From: an uncultured Lachnospiraceae bacterium | GTDB lineage: Bacteria; Bacillota; Clostridia; Lachnospirales; Lachnospiraceae | Length of the DNA: 39,967 nt | Direction of reading: 5' to 3' | Assembly: GCA_951800685.1 (NCBI GenBank) | Contig: CATOJY010000030.1 | Span: 1-39,967, forward strand | Shown here: in pieces, positions 1 through 8,862 of the stretch | Layout: each line of letters starts with the position of its first letter | How positions within the stretch are numbered: position 1 is the first letter of the stretch | The notes under the pieces: generated by a model | The model's input: only the letters and a program-made list of their open reading frames with translations | Database searches by the model: none | What the model was told of the DNA's origin: nothing | Position numbers and translations under genes: made by a program

Positions 1-460
1 CTGCCGTAACAGAATCCCCATAGAATTCTATCTTTTTCCGGGGAAGCGGCCGGGCTTTTACGACCTTCGCCCCATATTCCAATAAGAAACCCAGGAATGC
101 ATACTCATGACAGTTATCCATCCTCTTGAAGAGAGTGACCATATGCTCGGTCCCTTTCTCAAGATCTTTTGCTAAGGTAAGCACCAGTGGTCCCCCGTCC
201 TTTTCCACTTCCACTTTACTCTGCACTTCATCCAGAAGAACCCCCAGAAAGGACCTGTTATAATACCGTTTATTGACTACCACCGCTTTCACATAGGAAG
301 ATCCTGTGAAAGCCATTCTCACAAAACTCGCCGGCATCGTAAAAACCGGTGCATCTGGCTCCTCATCGTCAATCCTGCCGCAATACTGCAGCTCGTCATG
401 TACCGGCTCTACCAGCCGTTCCTTTTCCTTATCGTATCCATTCCACTGATTCATTGTCAT
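1..460 (-). CDS. CE2-like SGNH/GDSL carbohydrate esterase, N-terminal part (runs off the window)
   Basis: The minus strand is open from ATG at 460 to the window edge (153 full codons), with GGAAAGG just upstream of the start. The product begins MTMNQWNGYDK and reads through a β-rich stretch. It then reaches RKKIEFYGDSVTA, which is block I of SGNH hydrolases with the nucleophile Ser at residue 150. About 140 residues of jelly-roll before the GDS motif is the layout of carbohydrate esterase family 2 (acetylxylan or other sugar O-deacetylases). No signal peptide is visible, so it probably acts inside the cell on imported acetylated sugars, which fits the neighbouring phosphorylase. The Asp/His block V lies outside the window. 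The family call is good; the exact substrate is not known. Confidence 0.75.
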   Translation of the reverse strand, partial: MTMNQWNGYDKEKERLVEPVHDELQYCGRIDDEEPDAPVFTMPASFVRMAFTGSSYVKAVVVNKRYYNRSFLGVLLDEVQSKVEVEKDGGPLVLTLAKDLEKGTEHMVTLFKRMDNCHEYAFLGFLLEYGAKVVKARPLPRKKIEFYGDSVTA

Positions 461-527
461 AAACCGCCTTTCCAAATCTTCTAAAACCCCGCCCCTCCAC
501 TCCCTCCTGAGAGTTTATGTAAAGACA

Positions 528-556
528 TTGCGCCGCAAAACATGCTTTGCTATACT
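528..556 (+). promoter_or_regulatory. predicted sigma-A promoter of the MATE gene
   Basis: TTGCGC (528-533), a 17-base spacer and TATACT (551-556) lie about 58 bases before the MATE start codon. This is a match to the vegetative consensus only. Confidence 0.5.
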
Positions 557-613
557 ATAGGATATTCTTATATACACGCTAAAATCCTGTATATACCACA
601 CAAGGAGACACTT

Positions 614-1972
614 ATGAAAAAGAACGAAGAAGCCGCCCGTATTACCAATATGACAGAAGGTTCTCCCATCCGTCTGATCATAGCCTTCGCACTACCGCTT
701 ATGATCGGAAACTTATTCCAACACATCTACAATCTGGTAGATACGATGATCGCCGGACGTTATCTGGGTTCTGAAGCCATCGCCGCGATCGGGTCCGTGA
801 GCGTGATCTATTCCCTTCTCGTCAACTGCACGTGGGGACTGAACAATGGATACTGCATCATTCTTTCCCGCTTTTTCGGCGCAGGAGAAAAGAAACTGTT
901 TCAAAAAGCCGCCGCTGCCATGATCACCCTGAATCTCACGATCGCGCTGCTTCTGACGTCAGTTTTTCTGCTCTTCTTAAAACCGGCAATGCGTCTCTTA
1001 AAGACTCCTGACGATATCTTCGCACAGGCATACCTGTACATTGTGATCATTATCGCCGGATTGATTACCACCGTTTTATATGATGCCTGCTCCGGCTATC
1101 TAAGAGCTGTTGGCAATGGCAAAACCCCACTGTACTTCCTGATCTTTTCCAGCCTGTTAAATTTATTTCTGGACGTCCTTTTTGTTGTCATTCTGAAAAC
1201 AGGAATCGGTGGAACTGCACTTGCAACCGTCATTGCACAAGCTGTCTCTGCGCTGCTGTGCGGTATCTATATTTTCAAAAACTATAGAGAATATCTTCCT
1301 GTAGGAGAAGATTTCCGATTCCACAAAGATATCATGAAAGAAATGTTTTTCACAGGCCTGTCCATGGCCCTGATGGAATCAGTAGTTTCCATGGGCTCTC
1401 TCATCCTGCAGCGTGCAATCAATCATCTTGGAACAGCGCTCATAACAGCCTATACGACATCCTGCAGAATCCGGGAAGTGATCACGATCCCACTGGGAGC
1501 TATTGCCGGCGCTGGAAGCACCTTTGTGGGCCAGAATTATGGTGCAGGAAAATACAGGCGGATCGTGGAAGGCAATCGGAAAATGCTGCTCATGGAATTT
1601 CTCTGGTCCCTTCTGTCGATCGTTCTCACCTGTCTTCTGGGAAAACCGATCATTCTGTGGGTAACTGCTGCTTCGAACGAAACCATTCTTTCAGGCGCTC
1701 TGCTGAATCTATGGGTAAGCGCACTATGTTTCTTCCCTCTGGGCGTTCTGTTCGTCCTGCGCAATTCCATGCAGGCAATGGGGCATAAAATCCTGCCCGT
1801 CGTATCAAGTGCGATCGAACTGACCGTGAAAATCGTCAGCGCCTGCTTTATTGTACCTGCCTTTGGCTACTCAGGCGTCGTAGCGGCTGAACCTGTAACG
1901 TGGTGCCTCTGCGCAGTATTCTTAAGTATTTTCTATAAGACAGTCGGACACCAAAGGCGGCCGGAAACTTAA
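614..1972 (+). CDS. MATE family efflux transporter
   Basis: This encodes a 452-residue inner-membrane protein starting at ATG 614, with AAGGAG 8 bases upstream; an in-frame ATG at 542 has no ribosome binding site. After a short polar N-terminus (MKKNEEAARITNMTEG) come about twelve hydrophobic segments. The stretch SPIRLIIAFALPLMIGNLFQ followed by YNLVDTMIAGRYLGSEAIAAIG is the first-helix signature of DinF/NorM-type MATE proteins, and the pattern recurs in the second half, as expected of the two six-helix lobes. Such proteins export cationic compounds or other small molecules in exchange for Na+ or H+. It is monocistronic and convergent with the LacI gene, 32 bases away. The substrate cannot be told from the sequence. 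Confidence 0.9.
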   Translation: MKKNEEAARITNMTEGSPIRLIIAFALPLMIGNLFQHIYNLVDTMIAGRYLGSEAIAAIGSVSVIYSLLVNCTWGLNNGYCIILSRFFGAGEKKLFQKAAAAMITLNLTIALLLTSVFLLFLKPAMRLLKTPDDIFAQAYLYIVIIIAGLITTVLYDACSGYLRAVGNGKTPLYFLIFSSLLNLFLDVLFVVILKTGIGGTALATVIAQAVSALLCGIYIFKNYREYLPVGEDFRFHKDIMKEMFFTGLSMALMESVVSMGSLILQRAINHLGTALITAYTTSCRIREVITIPLGAIAGAGSTFVGQNYGAGKYRRIVEGNRKMLLMEFLWSLLSIVLTCLLGKPIILWVTAASNETILSGALLNLWVSALCFFPLGVLFVLRNSMQAMGHKILPVVSSAIELTVKIVSACFIVPAFGYSGVVAAEPVTWCLCAVFLSIFYKTVGHQRRPET

Positions 1973-2004
1973 GGAATGCCAAACACGCTGCAAATATTCT
2001 TTTC

Positions 2005-3027
2005 CTAAGAGGACAAATCCGCCACAGAATTGCCCGGATATACTTCCCCTTCCACTACGATCTGTTCGATCAGCGTCGTCCGCGGCCGTTCGATCAGATC
2101 GATCACCTTCGCTGCGGCCTCTCTTCCAAGTTTCTTCGTATCCTGTTTAAGCGTCGTCAGCTTAGGTTCCAGATGCCTGGCAATCCTTATACCGTCATAT
2201 CCCACTACAGAAATATCTCCTGGTATGCTCAGTCCTCTTTCATTGATCACATTGATGCCGCCGTAGCATGCGAAATCATCGGGATACAGGATGCAGGTGG
2301 GCGGCTCTTTCAGATCCAGAAGCTCTCCTGTTGCAATCCCCGCCGCTTTGGTATCTCTGTAACCGGCTGCCTTAATATATGCATCCGGCACTTGTATTCC
2401 CAGTTCTTCCGAAGTCCTGTAAAAGGACAATAATCTGCTCCGCGTAACTGCAACCTTCGAATCCATGCCGTGGATATAGGCAATCTTACGGTGTCCCTTA
2501 TTATATACATATTGCAGCAAATCCCGTATGCCTTTGATATTATCCGAGATAACCGAGCAGGCATTGTCAAACACATGATCGATCGTAACGATCGGAAGCC
2601 CGCTTCTGGCCAGTTCCAGCACCTCCGGATCGTAATAGTTGATACATACAATGACAATGCCATCGAATCCTCTATATCTGCAATGTTCCAGATAGGACAT
2701 CCTTCCCTGTCTGCTCCGGCATCCATTGACAAAAGTGATATCATATCCTCTCTCTTCCGCCGCACTCTTCAAACTATCCAACACCCCAACAAAATAATCG
2801 TGCGTCAGACCGCTTTCACCCTCCACTTCGAAAAGCACTCCCAAATTATAAGTACGGTTCGTCTTCAGGGCTTTCGCTGCCGAATTGGGGAAATATCCCA
2901 TATCCCTGGCTGTCTGCCGGATACGTGCTTTCGTCTCCATACCAATATCATGGTGGTCATTCATCGCTTTGCTCACAGTCGCTACAGATACCCCGCACGC
3001 TGCGGCTATATCTTTCATCGACACCAT
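2005..3027 (-). CDS. LacI family transcriptional regulator
   Basis: This is a 340-residue repressor of ordinary family length. Residues 4-25 (MKDIAAACGVSVATVSKAMN) are the LacI helix-turn-helix, followed by the hinge helix (YFPNSAAKALKT). Residues 60-330 form the periplasmic-binding-protein-like sugar sensor, ending with the typical PGDISVVGYDG and LTTLKQDTKKLGREAA motifs. The start at ATG 3027 is supported by GGAGAGGG upstream. It lies head-to-head with the cellobiose phosphorylase gene, and a LacI-type palindrome sits at 3427-3448 just before that gene. The simplest reading is a local repressor of the phosphorylase, released by a sugar. The effector is inferred, not seen. Confidence 0.92.
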   Translation of the reverse strand: MVSMKDIAAACGVSVATVSKAMNDHHDIGMETKARIRQTARDMGYFPNSAAKALKTNRTYNLGVLFEVEGESGLTHDYFVGVLDSLKSAAEERGYDITFVNGCRSRQGRMSYLEHCRYRGFDGIVIVCINYYDPEVLELARSGLPIVTIDHVFDNACSVISDNIKGIRDLLQYVYNKGHRKIAYIHGMDSKVAVTRSRLLSFYRTSEELGIQVPDAYIKAAGYRDTKAAGIATGELLDLKEPPTCILYPDDFACYGGINVINERGLSIPGDISVVGYDGIRIARHLEPKLTTLKQDTKKLGREAAAKVIDLIERPRTTLIEQIVVEGEVYPGNSVADLSS

Positions 3028-3392
3028 ACCATCACCCTCTCCTGCTTTCTACGTCAGTGCCCGTTCTTCCGGGTGGACAACTTTGCCGCTCTGTTCCCGA
3101 CGGCTATGTCTAGTTCTCTTCTCCTGGTTCTGTGCCAGATCCCACTAAATCGTTTTCGCAATCTTTATTTTATAACATTTTCAATAATTCTACAATCTAA
3201 TTTCTCTTTTTTTGTGCAGAATATACATAATCTATTTTTTTCTAAGAAGTTTATAGCGATGTGTGATCCTTCCCAAACTGAAAATTTATTCTGTATTTTA
3301 ATTGCAATTATCTCTTCAATTTTGTATAATCGCCTTATCTACTACACATACCGGATATTGGATCCGAGACACTGCAAGTTGGTATCCGATGG

Positions 3393-3417
3393 CCGGCATT
3401 GTAAATACCGGTTTTTT
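3393..3417 (+). terminator. terminator-like hairpin in the cellobiose phosphorylase leader
   Basis: CCGG (3393-3396) pairs with CCGG (3408-3411), with inner ATT/AAT pairs, and is followed directly by six T (3412-3417). It lies downstream of the predicted promoter and upstream of the start codon, so it could act as an attenuator rather than an end-of-gene terminator. The stem is short. Confidence 0.4.
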
Positions 3418-3426
3418 ATTTACCCC

Positions 3427-3448
3427 TTTACTTAATCGTTTAAGTAAA
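3427..3448. promoter_or_regulatory. LacI-type operator palindrome
   Basis: Arms TTTACTTAA and TTAAGTAAA are perfect 9-base inverted repeats around TCGT, with a central CG as in most LacI-family operators. It ends 26 bases before the phosphorylase start codon. The divergent LacI-type gene at 2005-3027 is the obvious candidate to bind it. Confidence 0.65.
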
Positions 3449-3474
3449 TATTTCAATAAAAGGAGGTCAACACT

Positions 3475-5910
3475 ATGAAATTCGGCTACTTCGACGACGC
3501 CAACCGTGAATACGTCATCACCACTCCGAAGACTCCTCTTCCCTGGATCAACTATCTGGGATGCAACGAGTTCTTTACCCTTATCTCCAATACCTGCGGC
3601 GGTTATACTTTTTACAAAGACGCCAAACTGCTGCGCATGACCCGTTACCGTTATAACGATGTTCCAAACGATAGCAACGGAAAATATTTCTATATCAAAG
3701 AGGGAGATACCGTATGGAATCCTGGCTGGAAACCTACCCAGACGGACTTAGACAGCTATGAATGCCGTCACGGTATTGGCTACAGCCGCTTTACCGGAAT
3801 CAAAAATGACCTGAGAGCTGACCTGCTTACTTTCGTCCCCATGGATGATACTTGTGAGATCAGTCAGTTAAAGCTGACCAACAACAGTTCCACCCCAAAA
3901 ACCTTCTCCCTGTTTTCCTATGTTGAATGGTGTCTCTGGAACGCGGATGACGATTCCAGGAACTTCCAACGCAATTTAAGTACCGGTGAAGTGGAAGTGG
4001 CCGGTTCTACGATCTATCACAAAACGGAATACAGAGAACGCCGTAATCACTATGCCGTCTATTCTGTCAACGCCCCCATAGACGGCTTTGATACCAGCCG
4101 GGATGCTTTCCTTGGTGCTTACCGCGGTGCGGCCAATCCGAAAGCCGTAGAAAAAGACCAGGCATCTAATTCCATTGCCAGCGGCTGGTCTCCCATCGCC
4201 TCCCATCAGATCCGGGTCAATTTGTCGCCCGGTGAGACGAAATCTTATGTTTTCGTCCTTGGTTATATTGAAAACCCGGAAAATGACAAGTGGGAATCCC
4301 CAAATGTCATCAATAAGAAACCTGCCGATGCCATGTTAGCCAAATACCAGTCTGACGCTGACGTCGCAAAGGCTTTCGCGGCACTCAACGCCTATTGGGA
4401 TGATCTGTTGTCCAGATACAACGTCAAATCTTCTAACAGTAAAGTTGACCGCATGGTAAACATATGGAACCAGTATCAGTGTATGGTGACCTTCAATATG
4501 TCCCGCTCTGCCTCCTATTATGAATCCGGTATCGGGCGGGGTATGGGTTTTCGGGATTCCTGCCAGGACCTGCTTGGCTTTGTACATCTGATCCCAGACC
4601 GCGCGAGGCAGCGGATCATTGATATCGCTTCCACCCAATTTGAGGATGGCAGCGCTTATCATCAATACCAGCCTCTGACTAAAAAGGGAAATGCCGACAT
4701 CGGCAGCGGTTTCAACGACGATCCTTTATGGCTCATCGCTGGCACCTCCGCTTACGTTCGCGAAAGCGGCGATACCTCCATCCTGACACAACTGGTTCCC
4801 TTCGACAATGATATGTCCATAGCTGCACCCCTAATGAATCACTTAAAACGTTCCTTTGACTACATTGTTACCCACAAGGGCCCACACGGCCTGCCCCTGA
4901 TCGGACGCGCCGACTGGAACGACTGTCTGAACTTAAACTGCTTCTCCGAACATCCTGGCGAATCTTTCCAGACTTTCGGTCCTTCGGAAGGCCCCGTGGC
5001 GGAATCTGTATTCATCGCCGCTATGTTTGTCAAGTATGGAGAAGAATATGCGCAGCTATGCGAGTTGATGAACGATCCAGCAGAAGCAGACTATGCCCGC
5101 ACACAGGCAGCAAAAATGTATGATACTATCCTACAGGAAGGCTGGGATGGCGACTGGTTCCTCCGCGCCTATGATGCCTATGGCGGTAAGGTCGGTTCTA
5201 AGGTATGTGAAGAAGGCCAAATCTATATCGAATCCAATGGTTTCTGTCCGTTGGCAGGCGTCGGCATCAAGGAAGGATTGGCCGAGAAAGCGCTTAATTC
5301 TGTCAAAGAAAAGCTTGACACCAAATATGGTGTTATGATCCTGCAGCCCGCTTACACCAGATATCATCTGGAACTGGGAGAAATCTCCTCCTATCCACCA
5401 GGATATAAGGAGAATGCCGGCATCTTCTGCCACAACAATCCCTGGGTTTCGATTGCCGAGACCGTAATCGGCCGGGGCAAACGTGCATTCGAGATCTATC
5501 AAAAGACATGCCCTTCCTATGTGGAGGAATACAGTGAAATCCACCGGACAGAACCTTATGTCTACTCCCAGATGGTAGCCGGCGCAGACGCCAAATATCA
5601 CGGGGAAGCTAAAAACAGCTGGCTGACCGGTACTGCCGCCTGGACCTTTGTCAATATCTCCCAATATATTCTGGGTGTGTCACCTACCCATGCAGGTCTT
5701 AAGATCGATCCCTGCGTACCGAAGGGATTCGGAGATTTCGAGATCACCAGGAAATTCCGGGAAGGCACGTATCACATTAAGGTCGTAAATCCTGACAACA
5801 TAGAAAAAGGTGTGAGATCACTCACGGTAAATGGACAAAAGATCGAGGGATGCATCGTTCCCTATGAGAAAGGAAAAACTGAATACGATGTGACAGTTGT
5901 TCTCGGATAA
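3475..5910 (+). CDS. cellobiose phosphorylase, GH94
   Basis: This is an 811-residue cytoplasmic enzyme that splits cellobiose with phosphate into glucose 1-phosphate and glucose, saving ATP. The N-terminus ([21 protein letters not shown], then PWINYLG) and the exact length match the clostridial cellobiose phosphorylases. Layout: β-sandwich about 1-270, helical linker, (α/α)6 barrel about 310-735, and a C-terminal β-cap. The catalytic motif [10 protein letters not shown] carries Asp480 and Asp483; by family knowledge the second Asp is the proton donor. AGGAGG precedes the ATG by 8 bases. No signal peptide is present, so the disaccharide must be imported, plausibly by the importer at 6965-10230. 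A related GH94 specificity such as laminaribiose is less likely. Confidence 0.93.
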   Translation: MKFGYFDDANREYVITTPKTPLPWINYLGCNEFFTLISNTCGGYTFYKDAKLLRMTRYRYNDVPNDSNGKYFYIKEGDTVWNPGWKPTQTDLDSYECRHGIGYSRFTGIKNDLRADLLTFVPMDDTCEISQLKLTNNSSTPKTFSLFSYVEWCLWNADDDSRNFQRNLSTGEVEVAGSTIYHKTEYRERRNHYAVYSVNAPIDGFDTSRDAFLGAYRGAANPKAVEKDQASNSIASGWSPIASHQIRVNLSPGETKSYVFVLGYIENPENDKWESPNVINKKPADAMLAKYQSDADVAKAFAALNAYWDDLLSRYNVKSSNSKVDRMVNIWNQYQCMVTFNMSRSASYYESGIGRGMGFRDSCQDLLGFVHLIPDRARQRIIDIASTQFEDGSAYHQYQPLTKKGNADIGSGFNDDPLWLIAGTSAYVRESGDTSILTQLVPFDNDMSIAAPLMNHLKRSFDYIVTHKGPHGLPLIGRADWNDCLNLNCFSEHPGESFQTFGPSEGPVAESVFIAAMFVKYGEEYAQLCELMNDPAEADYARTQAAKMYDTILQEGWDGDWFLRAYDAYGGKVGSKVCEEGQIYIESNGFCPLAGVGIKEGLAEKALNSVKEKLDTKYGVMILQPAYTRYHLELGEISSYPPGYKENAGIFCHNNPWVSIAETVIGRGKRAFEIYQKTCPSYVEEYSEIHRTEPYVYSQMVAGADAKYHGEAKNSWLTGTAAWTFVNISQYILGVSPTHAGLKIDPCVPKGFGDFEITRKFREGTYHIKVVNPDNIEKGVRSLTVNGQKIEGCIVPYEKGKTEYDVTVVLG

Positions 5911-5928
5911 CTGCTATACATAAAGCAA

Positions 5929-5960
5929 GGGCGAAAAGCTTATTCTCAAGCCTTTCGCCC
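5929..5960. terminator. hairpin after the phosphorylase gene
   Basis: GGGCGAAAAGCTT and AAGCCTTTCGCCC form a 13-base stem with one mismatch, starting 18 bases after the stop codon. The T-run is poor on both strands, so termination is likely but not certain. Confidence 0.55.
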
Positions 5961-6023
5961 GTCATTATCATAAAAGATCTGTATTTACAGACTTTTTTCA
6001 TAGTCTCGATAAAACCAAAACGA

Positions 6024-6060
6024 GGAGCTGCAGCAAAGTCATCGGCTTTGCTGCAGCTCC
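6024..6060 (-). terminator. rho-independent terminator of the response regulator / transport operon
   Basis: A perfect 15-base stem (GGAGCTGCAGCAAAG at 6024-6038, complement at 6046-6060) with a 7-base loop is followed on the minus strand by TCGTTTTGGTTTT. It lies 52 bases past the stop of the response regulator gene. Confidence 0.8.
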
Positions 6061-6111
6061 CTGCGTTATCCCGAAAGCTTCTCCCATGCGCTCCTGCTTT
6101 CTGTAATCCGC

Positions 6112-6906
6112 CTAGGTTTCTGTCTTCTGCGGCATACTGACTGTATTCCGGTATTCATTAGCCGAAACTCCCGCCAGTTTCTTGAAGACACGGGAAAAAT
6201 GAGCCATGTCCAAAAAACCCACTTCCTCAGCGACGTCACTGATCCGCAGAGATGGGTCACACAAAAGTTCCTTTGCCTTTTCCATGCGGACATGGTTTAC
6301 CAATTCTGAAAAATTCTGTCCTGTATACTTATTGAGCAGCTTGCTCAAATGCCACTGACTCACATAGACACTGTCAGCTACATCCGCCAGACGCAGTTTC
6401 TCCGCATAGTTCTCCTTCATAAAAGCCAATGCATTCTTCACAATAAAACTACCGGCCGCACTTTCCTGCTCCTCCGTCTCCTCCCCGCTTTCTTCTCCTG
6501 TCTCTTCCTCCGTATTCTGCACAGATAGCTGTCCATCCAGCCTTTCTACCATAGTCCAGATAGCCTCCTTCAACTCCTCCATGATCGAAGGCTTCAACAA
6601 GAAACGGCATACCCCCAGCCGTATTGCCTGCTGGGCATAATCAAAATCCCGAAAGCCCGTCAAAATCGTGATCTGCATATTGGGAAATTCTGACTTCAGG
6701 GCCGCAATCATTGTAAGCCCGTCCATCCCAGGCATACAAATATCCGAAATAAGGATATCCGGCTTTTCTTCTCGGATCAGCTCCATACCTTCTAAGCCGT
6801 TGCATGCCTTACCTGCCACCTGGCATCCCATTTCCTCCCACTTCACCGTTTTCTCCAGCCCCTTCACAATAATCGGCTCATCATCAATGATCACTACCTT
6901 ATACAT
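6112..6906 (-). CDS. YesN-like response regulator, receiver plus AraC-type DNA-binding domain
   Basis: This 264-residue protein starts MYKVVIIDDEPIIVKGLEK. Asp8/Asp9 form the acidic pocket, the phosphoacceptor Asp55 lies in LISDICMPGMDG, and the conserved Lys is in FLLKPS near residue 106. An acidic low-complexity linker rich in Glu (about 132-148) leads to two AraC-type helix-turn-helix units (about 170-255, with LSKLLNKYTGQNFSELV and ISDVAEEVGFLDMAHFSRVFK). It is the last gene of a minus-strand run and is separated from its likely partner kinase (10385-12178) by the transporter genes. It probably activates the transporter operon when the kinase senses a sugar. Confidence is high for the family and moderate for the target. 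Confidence 0.93.
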   Translation of the reverse strand: MYKVVIIDDEPIIVKGLEKTVKWEEMGCQVAGKACNGLEGMELIREEKPDILISDICMPGMDGLTMIAALKSEFPNMQITILTGFRDFDYAQQAIRLGVCRFLLKPSIMEELKEAIWTMVERLDGQLSVQNTEEETGEESGEETEEQESAAGSFIVKNALAFMKENYAEKLRLADVADSVYVSQWHLSKLLNKYTGQNFSELVNHVRMEKAKELLCDPSLRISDVAEEVGFLDMAHFSRVFKKLAGVSANEYRNTVSMPQKTET

Positions 6907-6964
6907 ATTTCACATCATCCCCCATGATTCTGTCTTACGGAATCCTAAAGCACTTCGAAAAACA

Positions 6965-7849
6965 TCAGCCTTTCACAGCTCCAGCAGTCAGTCCTTTGAC
7001 AATATATTTCTGCAGGAACAGATACACAATCAGCAGCGGGAAAACGATCAGCGATACGCTTGATGCCATCAGACCATAGTTGGTTCCCTCCTGGGAAGTC
7101 AGCAGACTTAGCAGTACCGTAACCGAATATTCCGGCTTTGTCTTTAAGAAAAAGGACTGTGTAAACAGATCGTTGTAACTCCACAGGAAGGAGAAGATCC
7201 CCACCGTGGCAAAAGACGGTTTGCACAACGGCATGACCACCTTGAAAAACAACTGGAAAACATTGCATCCCTCCATATAGGCCGCCTCCTCCAATTCCAC
7301 CGGAAGCCCGGCGATATACCCGCGCAGGACCACAATCGCGAAGGACAAGTTGCCCGCGATCTGCGGCAGGATGACCGCCATCAGTGATTTCGGGAGCTGA
7401 TTCGTGTTCGCCAGCCCAATCACGTTCATCATCCGTATGACCGGAATGATCGTTGCAAACACCGGAAACATCATCCCCGCCACCACTAAACTGTTGAGAA
7501 GTCCTTTCATCCTGAAATCATACCGCACAAGCGCATAGGATGCAAGACCGGAAAGCAGGATGACCGCCGCCGCCACGCTCAAGGATATCACGATACTGTT
7601 CCGGTATGCCCCCAGAATATTCACTCTGTCAAAAGCCGTCTTGTAGTTATCCAGCGTAAACAGCTCTCCCACCGGAAGGGAAAAGGAATCCGACCGGATG
7701 ATCTTCTTATTTTTAAAAGAATTCATCAAGATCCAAAACAGCGGGTAGATCGTTGTCAAGGCCCATGCAGCTAGTACAGCGTAAATTCCCGTCATTCCCA
7801 GGGAAATTTTATGGTGTCCTCGTTTCATCTTATTATTTACTCCTGCCAT
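6965..7849 (-). CDS. carbohydrate ABC transporter permease, MalG/UgpE type
   Basis: This 294-residue membrane protein has six hydrophobic segments, the first at about 17-37 after a basic N-terminus (MAGVNNKMKRGHHK). The cytoplasmic EAA loop reads ELEEAAYMEGCNVFQLFFKVVMP, the contact site for the ATPase in binding-protein-dependent importers of family CUT1. GGAGGGG lies 6 bases before the ATG and overlaps the end of the upstream permease gene (12-base gap), so the two are translated from one message. No ATPase gene is present. As usual in Firmicutes CUT1 systems, a shared MsmX/MsmK-type ATPase elsewhere would drive it. Confidence 0.93.
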   Translation of the reverse strand: MAGVNNKMKRGHHKISLGMTGIYAVLAAWALTTIYPLFWILMNSFKNKKIIRSDSFSLPVGELFTLDNYKTAFDRVNILGAYRNSIVISLSVAAAVILLSGLASYALVRYDFRMKGLLNSLVVAGMMFPVFATIIPVIRMMNVIGLANTNQLPKSLMAVILPQIAGNLSFAIVVLRGYIAGLPVELEEAAYMEGCNVFQLFFKVVMPLCKPSFATVGIFSFLWSYNDLFTQSFFLKTKPEYSVTVLLSLLTSQEGTNYGLMASSVSLIVFPLLIVYLFLQKYIVKGLTAGAVKG

Positions 7850-7861
7850 ATCCCGCCCCTC

Positions 7862-8749
7862 CTAATACTCTTTTTCCCGAAAGACCGCGTTCACGATCTT
7901 AGCCGCAATCACTCCAAGGATCACAATCAATACGGAAATTGCCGAACTGTAGTCCACGTTATGGGACTCAAAAGCGTGGTAATACATATAAGTGCCTGTC
8001 AGCCATGTACTGTTGCTCGGCATCCCCTTAGGAAACATAATCCAGGGCAGATCAAACACTTTCAAGGCGCCTGTTACCGCCAACACGCCGCAGGTACAGA
8101 TCACATTGTGCAGAAGCGGCAGGGAAATATACCGCACTCTCTGCAGTCTCGACGCCCCGTCGATTGTCGCCGCCTCGTACAGCTCACCGGATATAGTATT
8201 CAGCCCCGTAATCAGAATGATAAAATAGAATCCCACATACTGCCAGGTGACGGGGATCATCATGGTCAGCATGGCATGAGATTCGTCCTTAAAGTCTAAC
8301 AGTTTCGTCGCTCCGAGTATCTCCCGCAGCTGGTTTAACATTCCCTTATCATACAGGAACACAATATTGAACAGCAATCCAAGCGCAGTAGCCGCGATCA
8401 CAATCGGAAAGAAATAGACTGTCCGGAAAAATTTCTGTCCCTTTTCGATATTGTCTACCATAAGCGCTAGCATGATCGCGATACCGAGCTGTCCAATGAT
8501 CGTGGCCGCGATCATCTTGACCGTATTGATCAATGCGGTCCGTATATTGGGATCTTTGCAAAGCTCAACATAATTTGTATACCATGGCGCATTCCATCCC
8601 TTGGCAGACGCTCCCAGGTTGTTAATTTCCTTAAAACTGTTCACGATATTCTGTATAAAAGGATAGTACAGAAAAACTGTTAAAAACAAAAAAGCCGGTA
8701 TCACAAAGAAAATAACAGGTTTTTTATTTTTATAAATATTCGAACTCAT
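7862..8749 (-). CDS. carbohydrate ABC transporter permease, MalF/UgpA type
   Basis: The chosen ATG at 8749 gives 295 residues (MSSNIYKNKKPVIFFVIPAF). An in-frame GTG at 8761 adds four residues but lies almost on top of the AAAGGGG site, so the ATG is preferred. Six transmembrane segments are visible. The EAA loop is GELYEAATIDGASRLQRVRYISLPLL, the common CUT1 form. It follows the binding-protein gene after a 113-base gap containing a hairpin and is coupled to the MalG-type permease. Substrate class: oligosaccharide, probably β-glucoside or cello-oligosaccharide given the neighbouring phosphorylase (inference). Confidence 0.92.
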   Translation of the reverse strand: MSSNIYKNKKPVIFFVIPAFLFLTVFLYYPFIQNIVNSFKEINNLGASAKGWNAPWYTNYVELCKDPNIRTALINTVKMIAATIIGQLGIAIMLALMVDNIEKGQKFFRTVYFFPIVIAATALGLLFNIVFLYDKGMLNQLREILGATKLLDFKDESHAMLTMMIPVTWQYVGFYFIILITGLNTISGELYEAATIDGASRLQRVRYISLPLLHNVICTCGVLAVTGALKVFDLPWIMFPKGMPSNSTWLTGTYMYYHAFESHNVDYSSAISVLIVILGVIAAKIVNAVFREKEY

Positions 8750-8781
8750 AGCGGCGTGCACACCCCTTTCTGAAAGGCAGG

Positions 8782-8803
8782 GCGGAGAATATTCCTTCTC
8801 CGC
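8782..8803 (-). other. intercistronic hairpin between binding-protein and permease genes
   Basis: GCGGAGAA (8782-8789) and TTCTCCGC (8796-8803) form a perfect 8-base stem with a 6-base loop and no T-run. Such a hairpin can protect the binding-protein part of the message and lower permease output. Confidence 0.5.
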
Positions 8804-8862
8804 TCCAATGATCCATGTTACCTGTTACGATGCAGGTTCTGCCCTATAGTCTGCCTCGTCCG

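Larger units (their letters stand above)
3028..3474 (+). promoter_or_regulatory. divergent control region between lacI-type gene and cellobiose phosphorylase gene
   Basis: This 447-base gap has no credible gene. On the plus strand it holds TTGCAA (3302-3307), a 17-base spacer and TATAAT (3325-3330). These are followed by a hairpin with a T-run at 3393-3417, a palindrome at 3427-3448 and AGGAGG at 3461-3466, 8 bases before the phosphorylase ATG. The predicted leader is therefore about 135 bases long. A near-direct repeat, TTGGATCCGA then TTGGTATCCGA, lies at 3358-3391 in that leader. Confidence 0.55.

Noticed and set aside
2470..3435. Long plus-strand open frame of 321 codons over the LacI gene
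   Set aside because: It lies antisense to a clear LacI protein and its promoter region, has no ribosome binding site and no recognisable domains.
5131..5664. Minus-strand open frame of 177 codons inside the cellobiose phosphorylase gene
   Set aside because: The opposite strand encodes conserved GH94 sequence; no start signal or domain in the antisense frame.
5979..5999. CTGTATTTACAG followed by six T as a second terminator of the phosphorylase gene
   Set aside because: The stem is only about 5 bases with a tight loop; the longer hairpins at 5929-5960 and 6024-6060 explain the region better.
7811..8299. Plus-strand open frame over the permease genes
   Set aside because: It is antisense to well-conserved permease sequence, and its His/Arg-rich composition is typical of a shadow frame.
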